64,000 bases of DNA from Ichthyophis bannanicus (Eukaryota > Chordata > Amphibia > Gymnophiona > Ichthyophiidae): assembly GCA_033557465.1 (NCBI GenBank), contig CM066044.1:189340184-189404183 (forward strand), in the 5' to 3' direction. The notes under the pieces are model-generated. The model had not been told where the DNA came from and made no database searches. It saw only the letters and a list, made by a program, of their open reading frames with translations. The position numbers and the translations under genes were made by a program. Below, piece after piece: positions 30,926-42,957 of the stretch; within the stretch, counting starts at the first letter, position 1; each line of letters begins with the position of its first letter.

Positions 30926-33900
30926 TATGTTCCTGCCCACTCCCTTCGTTCCTCTCGGGCCTCTTTGTTCGCCCTGCCACCCCTTCTCACCCTCGTGTGA
31001 ATATCTGTTGTGGAGCTGCTTTTTCCTAGCTAGACACCCCCCTTTCATATCTGTCAGGAAGCATCACTTGCTAATTTAAAAAAGTCAAAACATGGGTGTT
31101 TCAGCTTGCATATAAATGAGGGTTCCCCTGAGTTTTTTTTCATGTTTTATTGTATTGTAAAACATCTTGCTGGGCCCTCCACCCAAAGAGAGGTATAACA
31201 AGTGGGCATTAATTAATAAAAGAAATAAAAACAAGCAGTTTAGGCATACACAGAAGCCTCGTCTTCTTGCATTCATGCTTGTGTTTTATGTGGCTGATGC
31301 AGGGTGGGGGAGGGGAAGTGATGCATCTACTAGGTACAATATTATGTAACCATGCGGAAAAATAAAATATTGGCTTTGGTGCTAAAAAGCCTCCTGTTTT
31401 CAAACATTTCTGAGACTGATAGTGCAAGGTTGCATCAGCTCCTGGGCTTGTATTTATATCTGCTCCTTTTTTTATAAACCTGATATTCCATTTCCAGTAG
31501 CTCCATGGGGGTGAACTGAATCTGCAGGGCCTCCAGCCAAGCAGCTGCTGCCAGTGTGATCCCTCTCCCGCTTCACATCCTGCTTAGAAAAGCTTTATCG
31601 CCGTCAACCTGGTGCCACAGCTTACTAGTACAGTCTCCTTAATTAGCTGACCAAGGCAGGAGGTGTCCACTCATTAAAGAGACGCCCTTTCTAAACTCTG
31701 CTGCTTAATTGTATTGTCAGTGTATTTAAGCAGTTTCCTGTGTTTACCTCCCCCTCTCCCGTTCTGAGTGGTACCGAATTAACACACTATTTTTAAACTG
31801 ACAAATGAAAAAACGATAGAAAATCAAATCAGTCCCATAGGCTAAACTCTTAGAGACCTCCTGACTCTATTCCCGTTGCTATCCAAAACAAGAAAGCTGA
31901 GAGCTTTCCGACTGAGCATCCATGAAGCAGGAGCACAGCTGACCCAACGAATTCTGATATACGACAGTCTAGTCCTCCTGAGATTGAACTGAAAATCCCA
32001 GGGGAGGGAGAACAACGTCTGACATTGTACGTCTCCACCATGCAAGCCGCTGCAAATCCTGATCCACCAGCACTCTAGCTCATTCCTCCCACTAGGTTCT
32101 GTAGGGGAGAATGGGGCGCAGCATTGGGTGGGAAGTAAATATAAATGCTAAGGGCAGAGTTACCACAACAGTGTTGGGTTCCCCAAAGCACATGGCTCTT
32201 GGATGACATCCCTGATACTCCTCTTTCCTCACCACCCCCGCTGCAAAGGACTGTTCTCAGCAAGAAGAGGAAGAAGTTGTCATTTCTTCCATATCGTGTT
32301 CCTACAACCTTCTCTAAAGCAATAACTCTCAGTCCAGTACTGGCGGCACAACTAAGCAGTCTAAGCAGGATACAAGAATAAATATGCATGAACTAATCTG
32401 CATACATCAGAGACCCCGTCCATACAAATCTACCTCACGTACATTCGTTACAGCTATTCAAACAAATAAATTAGGTGTGCCTCTAGGTCTGGGAAAAAGA
32501 CTTCGTTAATGTCCCATTCGTCTTGGATAATGGAATTGGTAAGACTGCAGATTCTTCCACAGCTAGTTCTCCTATCCCTTCCTACAAAGATTCCTACTGG
32601 CAAAAGAACTTCATGCACTGGGAACCTCCTCAAACCCAGAATTTTTACTTCATTTCTTACTATAACTCCTAGTAGGAGAAGATAGGACTACAGAATCTGT
32701 GAGCTCTTCACAACCAACTTTCCTAAATTGCACCCTACACTGATTCAAGGAGACTCCAGGAGCTGCAAGTACTTCTACCCTGGCACATCTAAATTCTCTG
32801 TAGTAACTACAAGAGGGAGATGGTGCATCTGTAGGAACCCTGATATTTCTGAACCTTCCCCTATAGCAAGAGCATGCAATTTAATATCTTCATGCAAAAA
32901 AGTCTGGCTCTCCTGAAATAAATCCTTCTGCTGAATAACGGGATGCATCTGCCTGGTATGAAGAGATCCAAGGTGCGTGGGGCTGGCACAGTATGGAGTA
33001 TGCAGCAACGTTTGGAAAGAATCCATACCTTGGGCTTTGGGGGTGCCTTTGGCTCTGACAAAAAAGAGAAAACAAATTCCAGCCACTCTGGGTGATAAAT
33101 AAAAAATGGTGTGATGAAGAGAGTGAATCTTCTGGGGGATAAGTACAATCGCACACCTATCAATCTACAAAGCAACGTCTTGAAATAACAGTCATTCATA
33201 AATCTGAGAGCAGCAGGCTGTCTGGAAGCTCTGTTGTCCCAATGCAGGTTCCACATCTCGACACTAGTCAAAGCCCAGGGCTTCTCTGTACTCGAAAAAT
33301 AAAAATAGCCTTAATCTTGGGGATAGAGAAAGATCAACTGTTTCTGCCTAAACAATGTTTGAAATGTGTGCATGAACATTGCTGGCAGAGGAAAGGATAA
33401 TTCTCTAGGACAGGGAAAAATCCCTGGGGGATTTCTTCAAAGCATGGATGGAACTGGTTTCTGACGTTGCTTCTTTTCGGGACATAATTTACAGTAGGGA
33501 TGAAGAACTGGATATATTTGAGAAAGTTAGAGGAACCATTGAAAATGCTAACTGCACTTTGATGTCACCAAGATATAAGGATTTAAGAATGGAGAGGGAC
33601 AAAAGAGGAGCGAGTATACTTCAGCATGTTTAAGCTACTGCTCCGAAAAGAGATTCACTTTAAATTTATTTCTATTGTGCTTTTCGGGGAGACATATTTG
33701 AATGTTATTTAAGCTCACGCAGATCATATTTCAGCCATCTATGGCACGGTGCAGTCAATTCAAGGTATCTGCATCCATCTGCAGCTTTTGGGTAGATGCC
33801 ATACCAGAAGTATTCTGTATTCAAAGCCTGAAAATCTCATTTTCTGTATGTATGGTCAGTTTAAAGGTTCAATGAAGGACAATTCGAATTCACAATACAA

Positions 33901-35385
33901 AAAGAAATAAAAAGCACAAAGTCAACTCGTTGAAACAGTGGCAGAGTTGCAGGCTGCCATATGCGAGACCAAGACTCATTTCTTCAACCTCGATGCTAGG
34001 GATCCTATGGAAACAAGCATTCGCAACTCCCTTCATGGAGGAAGCGCAACAACATCTATTGATTCAAATTTTCTGACAGACCGCTGGCAAGAAAGTGATA
34101 TGAAATGATGACATAGGAGAAAGGAAAGAGAACCAAGGGATGTATCTTATTCAGAATTCCCAAAATAGGCATTGGCAAGAAAACAGAGGAAAACCTGCCT
34201 GCCATAAGTCATTTTACAAGCCCTCTTCATGAGTTCCACATCTGAAAATGCCCATTCAGATGCTGAAATACTATGGACGTCCCCTGTGCCATTTTAGAAA
34301 GCCCTGAATAGAATACGATCACGTCCAAGTCACACACAGGCATGCTGGGGGTTTGCCTGGAGCACAGTGAAACAAAATACACGTGTCCACATGATTTTAG
34401 ATCAGCACTGCACATCTCAATCACCATCAGGGACCCCCGTGGCTCCACCTGCCAGGGCACGAATAGGACTCTGACAAGGGGTCATTTTGGCAAACCAACT
34501 CTAAGGTGAGGAGGGAAATGCCCCCTCACGCCCATGATATTTTTAGTTCCTTCCTAAAATGTGGCAGCAAGTAAAGGGGCATTTCTCCAGGCCCCTGCAC
34601 CACTGCATGTGTAAGGGGGGGATCTACACGGACACATTCTGAAATTGTGCCATGGCCACTTCTGTGTGTCCGTAAGGGCAGACGCACATATCCAACAAGT
34701 GCAAGATTCCGAAATCAGGCAAAAATCTGCATATGTTCAACTCATTACTCCACATGTCCCCATTTTGCCTTTGATGTGGTAGAGGCACGTGTAGCTTTCA
34801 GAGTAGAGACATGCTGAGTTTACGAGACATCTACTACCTTCTCTGCTGCTCCTCTCACTAAATTTCGGATGTTCCAGCATGTCCCAAATTTCACCAACAT
34901 GGCCTTTCTACAAAGTGCCTTATAGCATAAAGGGGTAATTTTGAAATTTGCAACATTGGTATAAAGTCTGCGCATACTATTTACCAGCCATCTTTGCATC
35001 AGTTTTCAAAGGGAAAGCATAAAAGGATTTTTACTATGAAAATCTGTCGTGGGTACAAAGCACATGCAGTCCTTTGCAACTGTTTTTTTGTGCAGGTACA
35101 ATTTTGTTTGAAAAGTGCACACATAGATCTGAAAATGCAATATATATGTCTATTTTTCCTCCTCTGATTTAAACACGTCCCCATAAACCATTGCTCTTAG
35201 AGCCTCTAGGATAGTGTGCATAGAATTGATTTAACACTTGGGTTAACCAATAAATTACTAGCAGCACGATCAATTTGTGTGCATTAAAAATGTCTAATGT
35301 GCGTGAAGTATTTTTTAGTCAAGCAAATGCATGCAACGAGCCAACAATGTTTTGCCTGCCCACATCCCTAGTTGTGGAACTCTTA
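30926..35385. other. Long mostly unassigned interval
   Basis: About 4.5 kb without a recognisable gene. A possible LINE-like tail lies at 31140-31200. Positions 31440-31780 look less repetitive and contain a CTTAATTAGCTGACC stretch and other TAATTA-like sites. A MITE-like start AGGGGTCATTTTGG is at 34480. Another possible MITE-like start, GGGGTAATTTTGAAATTTG, is at 34932. The 61-codon ORF at 33448-33633 resembles no family I know and has no clear splice or start context. Confidence 0.45.
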
Positions 35386-35837
35386 AAGACATATTTCAGA
35401 AATGACATCAAGGTGCATTGGGGGATGGCCAAGTGAAAACATGCCCAAAAGGCTGGTCATGTCCAAGTTCAGGCACGATATCAGAAACATGGACACACCT
35501 GATATGGATGTCCCTGCGGAAGTATTCCGGTCAGGGGCCACATCCAGATGGCCATTCTGCAAGCAACAGAAGAGGAACGGAAAATATAGTTATCCCCAGT
35601 TCCTGTTAAAGGTCATTGTGATTGTGGCCAGTACTGGGAATACCAGAGTTCTGTCTGCTCTACACTCTTCAGGGAGGTATACCGGAAAAATAAGCACTTT
35701 TTTGATGCTTAGTTGTGCCCTAGAGCAGGTACAGATTTGGACATAGGTCTAGGCAAGCTGGCTGTTTCTGAAATCTGGCACACATATCAGTTGAGCACCT
35801 TGGCCATGCCTCTGCTACGCCCACTGCCATATTCATA
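35386..35837. other. Probable left part of a MITE-like repeat
   Basis: Contains GATGTCC, CATGTCCAAG and GGACACACC words shared with 34260-34360, 46590-46850 and 63600-63780, suggesting one dispersed family. I could not locate its left end. Confidence 0.35.
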
Positions 35838-36127
35838 GGGAGGAGTGGCCTAGTGGTTGGGGCAAGGAACCACAGGCTGGAAGGACAGTGGTTCAAATCC
35901 CACTAGAGGACAGCAACCCCAGTCCAGAAGAACCGGGGTTTCTAGTCCACAGGTGCTCCTTGTGGTCTTGGGCAAGCCACCTAGCCCTCCACTGCCCATG
36001 TTCCCTGTAAGTATTAGTGTTATGTGTCTCATATCCCCTCATGTTAAATGTATCCTCAATTGTGTTGTGACCACTTTGATTGAAGGATAAGGTGGTATAC
36101 AAAACTGTCTAAATAAATAAATAAATT
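35838..36127 (+). mobile_element. tRNA-headed SINE with a non-L2 tail
   Basis: The head is nearly identical to the SINE at 11348: GGAGGAGTGGCCTAGTGGTT (A box region) and GGTTCAAATCC (B box), then the TTTCTAGTCCACAGGTGCTC and GTGGTCTTGGGCAAGCC body. The tail differs completely. It reads TTGTGTTGTGACCACTTTGA, AGGATAAGGTGGTATAC and AAATAAATAAATAAATT, matching 13320-13412. The same head thus occurs with two LINE-like tails. Confidence 0.85.
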
Positions 36128-36262
36128 TAGACATGTATGTGCCAGGAACATCTCTAGATTTGTCTATTAAAATGACTCTGGAGACATCTCCGTTATTTGA
36201 ATGTCTGCATGCACATTTTTGGACGTCCAAATTGTGAATAAGTCTTCTAAAATGCCCCCCTT
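36128..36262. mobile_element. Right end of a MITE-like repeat
   Basis: The end CTAAAATGCCCCCCTTA is the reverse complement of a GGGGGCATTTTAG start, resembling GGGGGTCATTTTGG at 63588. The stretch contains TGGACGTCC words of the same dispersed family. The SINE at 35838 lies inside or beside it. Confidence 0.4.
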
Positions 36263-37784
36263 AGCATCTTGGCTGTTTCCACAAAACTGTTATCATGGGC
36301 TCTATTGGTTGAAATATGTGGGCAGGCCTCTCTGCACAGCTCTTGGGAGTTAGTTAATAAGCTGGTTTTTTTCCAGTCTGCACTTATTTCATTTGATCTG
36401 GGTTTAAAGTTATGATGTTACGTGTTTTATTAACAATTGTATATTTATCGATTATTTATTGCAAATGATTTTATATCCTATTATATTTGTGAATTTATAA
36501 TATTTGTATTTAACTTTTGTTGCTCTCACTTTGAGCATCTCTTGGTGAGGATGGTCATAAATTTTGTAAATACATAAACGTTGCAAACTGTATGAATAAA
36601 TCATATCCATTGGTTAAAATGGAGAATACACAGCTGGTTCATTTTTGTCTGACGGCTGTGGCTGCCTGCAGTGTGTGGCACCAGTGAAGGTTGTAAAATC
36701 TGATTAAGAACTATAAGTAACACACAATAACACCCGGCACCTTTGCCGCTTGGCACGTCCATGATGTGTGTACTTTTAGATGTTTTCAGAGCAGGTGTGC
36801 CCAATGATGTGCTTAGGATGGGGGGTGGGGCATCGTATAAGGGGCATGCCAGTAGCATGCCATTGTGCCAGCAAATTGGCATGAAGGCCTGAGCAAACGT
36901 TTTGAAGCGGGGTGTCCATCCCCTGCCAATAGTATAATTCTAATGTACAGCGCCATGCTAAGCGGTATGTTGGTGTACTTAACGCTACCCATTGAGGTCA
37001 TGTTAAGTGTAGCCGTGCCAACAGCTAACCACGATGTGTCATCAATACCCATTCTATACCCCTAACCCACCCAATCACTTACTAACCAGTTAGCCTGGAG
37101 CCCTGTGCTATTAGCATGGGCCCCCCTTAGCGCGCAGCAAACTCTGCGCTAATGATTAGCTTACTTAGTACACAGGCCCCTTAGTTTTACGTCAATATAC
37201 ATTCTGCTCATTTCGAGGGCAGTTTTTAAAGGGGGTGGCAGCAGAAACGCGCCCATCTTCATAATGAAAGCATGCGCATGCTTTCCCTTGAAAATGTCCC
37301 CATTATTGCATCACAGTATTAACTTATCTATGAGTCTTGTGTACAGTGCTGTGTACAATGTCTGTACAATATAAACAAGAACTTCTAATGTAGCAGTGTT
37401 GACATCTTGTGGTCACTGTATGAACTTCAGGTGTATATTTCCTGTGAATTTAATGTTTTCTTTACATTTTTCTTCTGAGAAAGACAATACGTCTGAGACA
37501 TTTTTGCCCATCTCTATTGATCCTTATCCAGGGATGAATAAATATGCAGATGATGCTCTAGAAAGCGGCTCTCAAACAGCACACAGTAAATAAGCTTCCA
37601 TGATGCGTCACACTTGTGTATTTCCTAAGGGATTATCTCAGCACATTTGTATAGAAATGTCTGCTGTGCACTGACTCTAGAAGTTGCAGAAGCTCATTTG
37701 CTACATGCTGTTCGATAGTAAGTGCTGATTACACCCCCTTTAGACGTGGTCTCATATTCCTAGTACAAATGTATGACACACTAG
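36263..37784. other. Unassigned sequence with a MITE-like end
   Basis: Near 37160-37187 the sequence GCTTACTTAGTACACAGGCCCCTTA resembles a Harbinger-like right end, and TTAGCGCGCAGC with GCTAATGATTAGC form short hairpins before it. No left end or duplication was found. No ORF is convincing. Confidence 0.35.
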
Positions 37785-38064
37785 GGGCCCGATATTCAAA
37801 GGATTTATGCTCCTAACTTTAAGAGTTATGCTCCTAAAATGGCCTCTTTGACAATTTACTAGGGTTGATTGCCTAAATATTTTCTTAAAATTTCACGAAA
37901 CTCCTAAATTTAGGAGCATAAAAAGTGGGTGACAACAGAAATGGGAAAAAAGTTAGGGACTCCGCACTGATTTTCAGCAGAAGACACCTAAATTATGTTC
38001 ATAAATCTAGACAAATGAATGGCGAGCCTAAATTTAGGTTCTTAAGTATGGCTGAAAACAGGGC
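37785..38064. mobile_element. MITE with GATATTC-type left end
   Basis: The left end GGGCCCGATATTCAAAGG matches the left end of the MITE at 11058. The probable right end is TGGCTGAAAACAGGGCC. The interior is rich in CCTAAATTTAG words in both orientations, so it can fold. The duplication is unclear. Confidence 0.45.
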
Positions 38065-38372
38065 CTAAATTTAGACTCCTTAATTTACAGTATGATGCTA
38101 ACAAATCACAGGGATCTATTTTTCTCCAACCTTGCTTCCAATTCATTCAACAAATTATCCTTCTCACACAATGATGCTTCAGCTACAACATGCAGTTTAA
38201 ATCACACAATACTTACACAAACAAGGACAGAGAGGAGCAAGCACTTTCACTGTAGTGTTAAAAAACCCAAACAGCTAGAATATACTGTATTGTTTGAGAC
38301 TTGACTCGCTGCTCCCAATACCCACTGACTCCTGGCAACAATTCCATCGGAAGCAAAGCAAATAGTTTGGTA
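38065..38372. other. Unassigned sequence
   Basis: No recognisable feature. Confidence 0.4.
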
Positions 38373-38387
38373 GTGTGTGTGTATGTG

Positions 38388-38428
<41 letters not shown>

Positions 38429-38431
38429 GTG
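38373..38431 (+). repeat. (GT)n microsatellite
   Basis: About 58 bp of GT repeats with a few A or C interruptions. Confidence 0.9.
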
Positions 38432-39051
38432 GCAGTATGAATTCAGGAACATAGTACTGGTCTTGCTCCAGACTATAAGAACGCTAGCCAAAAATACAGG
38501 AAACCACAGACAAAATAATGAATTTCTGGAACCAGCATGGATGTTCCATACTGATGCTTAACATATTACCACACTACCGTAGTAAACAAAGGTGACAAAA
38601 TAGTTATTTAGTGCATCTGACGGTTGCAGTAGAATGGGACACAGCGTGTGGACTGTAAAAAGAATTCAGTTCACATGCTGTTGGCTAGAGAAGGTAGCTG
38701 ATGCCCTATTAATGAAGAGATTAATGAAATACAAAGAGATGGGTATACAAGTGTATCCTAGTTATTCATTGATAAGCTATTCAGGAACAATATGGATTCA
38801 AAACCAAGAGCAAGTACTAAAGTATCTAAAAAGAAGCAAAATGACTGTATTTTATTTATAGATGCTTTAGCTAGAGCCAGGACTGTATCTGTAAATGCGA
38901 CTAAAGAATCTAGCGCCCCCTCCCCCTCCGCCCCAGCCACATGCACTAACTCACTTTTTGAACTTCCTGTGAGTCCTGTGGATGATATGAGCGCCCTTTT
39001 GGTACTTGTGGCCGCACGGCTCACACAGCCCTTGGTACGGTCCTGCCTAAA
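38432..39051. other. Unassigned sequence with a short open stretch
   Basis: From 38792 a frame stays open to 39181 and begins MDSKPRASTKVSKKKQND. The Ser/Pro-rich part resembles nothing I can name, and the frame ends inside a hAT MITE. It may be a decayed transposon fragment. I do not call it a gene. Confidence 0.35.
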
Positions 39052-39214
39052 CAGGGGTTCTCAATCCAGTCCTCGGGACACTCCTAGTCAATCAGGTTTT
39101 CAGGATAACCATAATGAATATGCATACAAATCACTCTCATGCTTAACTCAGTGTGGTTATCCTAAAAACCTGACTGGCTAAATGTGTCACCAGGACTGGA
39201 CTGAGAAACCCCTA
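39052..39214. mobile_element. hAT MITE, same family as 10271
   Basis: The left end CAGGGGTTCTCAATCCAGTC and the right end GACTGGACTGAGAAACCCCT are inverted repeats. The interior has AATCAGGTTTTCAGGATAAC, and near the other end TCCTAAAAACCTGACTGG. The 8-bp flanks are too diverged to call a duplication. Confidence 0.75.
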
Positions 39215-39249
39215 ACCTAGGCAGATGTTATTGTAGGTTTTTATCTGCG

Positions 39250-39445
39250 TTAATAATAATAATAATAATAACAATTAACATTTATAAAGCCCTACCAGTC
39301 ATACGCAGCGCTGTACAGACATATAAGAGTGACAGTCCCTGCCCATCGGAGCTTATAATCTAATCAAGACGAGAAACACACATTGCGTTACATTACACTA
39401 CACTACACTACATTACATTACATTGCAATTACATCAGGCAACATG
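39250..39445 (-). mobile_element. L2/Rex-like LINE tail followed by (CATTA)n
   Basis: Antisense copy of the ATTATAAGCTCCGATGGGCA and CAGCGCTGCGTATGACTGG tail, ending in TAATAA repeats at 39250-39270. It is bordered on the other side by CATTA/CACTA repeats at 39383-39430. Confidence 0.65.
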
Positions 39446-39544
39446 GGTAACATTACATTACATCATGGGATACAATTAAACGATGCTTACATGGTGACGA
39501 TTTTCATGGTTCCATTGCATCTGACCAGGTCATCAGTGGAGTTT

Positions 39545-39962
39545 CTGGAGTGGAGTGGGGTGGGGGGGAGGATGTGGCGAAACCACAGTGCCATGCCAAA
39601 GGGCCCTTTGGCGTGGCCCTTAGGCATGGGCCTGCCAGGCGCAGGCACACCTAGGAGCGCTTACTCTCAAAAGTGCTGCCTGTCCGGTGTTTCTTCGGCC
39701 CGATCGGCCATGCGGTGGGGAGCAGGGAGGAGCATAGCTGCCTGCTCCCTTCGTCGTCATCGATCGGGCCGTTGGCTGACTGTCCCGCGCCTAGGATTGC
39801 TTACTTTCAAAAGTGCTGCCTGCCCGGTGTTTCTTCGGACCAATTGGCCATGCGGTGGGGAGCAGGGAGGAGCACACCTGCCTGCTCCCCTCCCCATCAT
39901 CAATCAGGCCGTTGGCTGACTGTCCCGCGCCTAGGAGCACTTACTTTTAAAAGCAAAAACAA
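39545..39962 (-). promoter_or_regulatory. GC-rich tandem 140-bp modules resembling a LINE 5' end
   Basis: CCTAGGA starts at 39650, 39790 and 39930 mark two full 140-bp modules and a partial third. Each module has an AAAAGTGCTGCCTG stretch and CATGCGGTGGGGAGCAGGGA, and ends in a GGCTGACTGTCCCGCGCC stretch. Upstream, GCCATGCCAAAGGGCCCTTT begins a palindrome at 39590-39617, like that at 8809-8858 in the L2 5' end and in the same orientation. It sits just behind a LINE tail with almost no coding sequence between, suggesting an internally deleted LINE. Confidence 0.5.
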
Positions 39963-39995
39963 TTGGAGGAATGAGAGGGCTTTCTCCTTCTGTCA
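39961..39995 (+). repeat. Left arm of a 35-bp inverted repeat
   Basis: This arm (AATTGGAGGAATGAGAGGGC, then TTTCTCCTTCTGTCAA) matches the reverse complement of 40951-40985 at 33 of 35 positions. The right arm abuts the 3' end of the L2 at 40986. Confidence 0.75.
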
Positions 39996-40551
39996 ACCCA
40001 TTTTTTATGTATTCTGGAGTTTGATGTCTTTCTTTTTGGCAAACTAAAAACAGAATACACATAAAGCTGAAACTTGAACAAAATAAAGTTCAACACAGCT
40101 GAAAAATAACCTAGTGTTCATGAAACCATCTGGTGTCCTCAGCAAGGCCGCAACAATGCTGTCAGTGATTGTGTTAGTGATCAGACTACATTGTAAGGAT
40201 GAACATTTACTTAATGCTCTTGCATCAGCCCCGATCATCTCTATACATTAACCTTTATGAACCCCTGTTTGTCGTCTGTCAAGTACTCCACTGTCCTTCC
40301 AAAAATCACTACTTTCTCAATGACTTTACTCAGAAATAGTAGTAAAGACACAGGCCTTTTTTTTTTTTTTTGCAAAGCATACCACTGCAGCCTTCAAAAT
40401 TCCTAGAAGTAACCTACTCGCTAAGGAAGAATTCACTAGCATTGCCAATACTTTACTGACATCCTGACATCCCACCTTCACCAAAGCACAGGAACTTGGG
40501 TATTAGAAGTTAGCCCTTTCCATAGTAGAAATAAAACAAGGTCATCATAGG
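39996..40551. other. Unassigned sequence between inverted-repeat arms
   Basis: There is a T run at about 40359-40372. No ORF of note. Confidence 0.4.
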
Positions 40552-40812
40552 AAGCTGAGAGGGGCAAAAGGAATGTGAGAAAATACCTTTTCATAGAGAA
40601 GGTGGTGGACATCTGGAACAGACTTCAGAGGTGATGGGAGTCAAAACAATGGCAGAATTCAATCCTGCATGGGATACACACCAAGGAACTTTAATAGTAA
40701 AGAGAGGAAGAAGAACATAGATCAGGTAAGACCTGTGACAGCACAAGTAGCAAGCAAAAAATGGCAGACCAACCAAGTATTTTTTTCTGCCTGCATCTAT
40801 GTTTCTATGAGA
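40552..40812 (+). mobile_element. CR1 3' end fragment
   Basis: The segment aligns with the 3' part of the CR1 at 5045-5303: the region around GAGAAGGTGGTGGACATC corresponds to the final coding block, and the end GCATCTATGTTTCTATGA is the CR1 terminal repeat. Confidence 0.65.
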
Positions 40813-40950
40813 AAAAAGTGGCATAACCTTTTGTCTGAAAACAATAGCCAGTACTTTCCTATGGCAACACCCACTTTTGCAAAGATAGCACAGTACTGCT
40901 TTCTCCATAGCAGATCTTAATGTTCATCTTGCTCAGCAATCTAATACCCG

Positions 40951-40985
40951 TCGACAGAAGGAGAAAGCCCTCTCATTCCCCCAAT
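40951..40985 (-). repeat. Right arm of the 35-bp inverted repeat
   Basis: Reverse complement of 39961-39995 with two mismatches, ending exactly where the T/A-rich L2 tail begins. Confidence 0.75.
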
Positions 40986-41372
40986 TTATTTATTTATTTA
41001 TTTATTTTATTTAAAAGTATTTCTAAACCGTCTTATCATAAAAATCAAGGCGGTGTCACAACAATACAATCAGATGAAGTGCTGGGGGGGTAATGCAGTG
41101 TAGGAGGAATAGTGTGCGGGGGGGGATCATGCAGGAGGAATAGTGTGCGGGGGGGGGGAGTTCATGCAGTGGGGGCAGTGATGTGAAGTGCGTGTGAGGA
41201 GGGTGATTCTAGATTAGGGTGGGCTATGTACAGTGTGCGCTATAATACAGCATGTTCTATAATACAAGGTACTGTCCAGATAGGGCTTGAGCTAGATCCT
41301 GTGCCGATATACAATCTCTTGTCGGTGTCTTACAATCTCTCGTCGGGGTCTTCGTTGATCAGGCTTTGTTGA

Positions 41373-42957
41373 TTACGTGATGTGTCCATAATGTTCTATG
41401 AACAGAGTTGTCTTCAGCTGTTTGCGGAAGTCTTTGAGGTCCGTTGTCGATCTCAGATCATCTGGGAGGGAGTTCCAGATGGTTGGGGCTGCCAGGGAGA
41501 GGGCTCTCTCTGTGGTGTCCTTTCGTGTTTTTCTGAAGTCTTTTGGTGTGTTGACTCTGTTGGAGGTTCCTTTTCTTCTCGGGCGGGTGCTGGTGTCTGG
41601 ATGAATGAGGGTGTGCAGGCTGTTTGCTGAAATGTGGTGCTTGATTTTGAATATGTTCATTATTGTTTTGTATTTGATACGTGAGCTGATTGGGAGCCAG
41701 TGTAGATCTTTGAGAACCGGGGTAATGTGTTCATGTCTTGTTGAGCCAGAAATTATGCGTGCGGCGGTGTTTTGGCTAGTTGGAGCGGTTTGAGAGTTTG
41801 CTTTGGTAGGCCAAGGTAGATGGGGTTGCAGAAGTCCAATAATGGGGTGATGAGCGCTTGGCATACTGTGCGGAAGTGTTCTGCGTCGAGGAGGGGTTTA
41901 AGCCGTCTGATGATTCTCATTCTATAGTATGCATTCTTGACCGTTTTGTTGACGTGAGACATGAGATTTAGTTTGTTGTCCAGGGTTACTCCCAGGTATC
42001 TTACTTCGGATTTCATTGGAATGGTTGTGTCTGCTATTTTGATGTCCGGTGGGTGAGTGAAGTCGGGGTTGCGAGTGATTATTAGAGCCTCAGTCTTGCT
42101 GTAGTTGATTGAGAGGTTGTTGTTCGTGCACCAGTTTGTCATTTGTGTTAGGCAGTCAGTTATTCTATTGTAGTCTGGGTTGTCGGTTGAGATAGGTGTG
42201 TATATCATGATATCGTCTGCATAGATGGTGTATTGAATGTTGTTCGCTTTCAGGATGTCGCATATTGGCTGGATGTATATGTTGAACAGAAGGGCCGAGA
42301 GGGCGGATCCTTGGGGTACTCCTTGGCGGATTTTTATGGGTTGAGAGGTGTTGTGGCCTATCTTGACTTGTAGCTGCCTGTCGGTGAGGTAGGATTGGAA
42401 CCATTTTAACGTGGTACCGTGAAGCCCAATTTTCTTTAGTCTTTCCAGGAGAGTTGGGTGGTCAACTGTGTCGAAGGCGGAGGAGATGTCGACGAAGATC
42501 ATTAGGATGCCTTTAGTGTTGTTGTCTATGACTCTGATGATGTTGTCTATGAGGTAGATCAGCAGTGTTTCGACTCCATGTTGGGGGCGGAAGCCGTGCT
42601 GGTTGTCGTCTAGAGGAGCATGGTTGTCAATATGTTCCTGAAGTTGTTGTTGCACTGCTTTTTCTATGATTTTTGCCAGGAAAGGTATGCTGGATATTGG
42701 TCTGTATGCTGCGGGGTTGCTCTTGTCGAGGGTTGTTTTCTTCGGTATTGGGCGTACTGTAGCCAGTTTTAGTTGAGCTGGCAGGAGACCCTGGGTGAGT
42801 GAATTGAGCACAATGTCGTGTATGATGTGGATGAGGCTTGATTTGGTGGCCTTTATCCATGATACTGGGCAGGGGTCCGTGGGGGCGGTGCTTGTTCTGA
42901 TTGCTGAGATGATGCGGGAGAGCTGTTCTGTTGAGGGAGGGTAGAAGGCGTCCCATG
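41373..42957 (-). pseudogene. L2 ORF2, reverse transcriptase and C-terminus
   Basis: From 42957 the minus-strand frame gives WDAFYPPSTEQLSRIISAI, AAYRPISSIPFLAKIIEKAV, HGFRPQHGVETLL, DISSAFDTVDHP, RQGVPQGSALSALLFNIY, YADD at 42212-42223, and EVRYLGVTLDNKL, staying open to 41753. The C-terminus continues in another frame, ending at 41373, with APTIWNSLPDDL and FRKQLKTTLFIEHYG. One indel near 41790 links them. The upstream coding half is at 45773-46543. All visible catalytic residues of the reverse transcriptase are intact. Confidence 0.86.

Noticed and set aside
33448..33633. Short ORF as a host exon
   Set aside because: Only 61 codons, with no family resemblance, no clear splice sites and no neighbouring coding.
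38792..39181. 129-codon ORF as a gene
   Set aside because: It runs into a hAT MITE and has low-complexity Ser/Pro content. There is no supporting motif.
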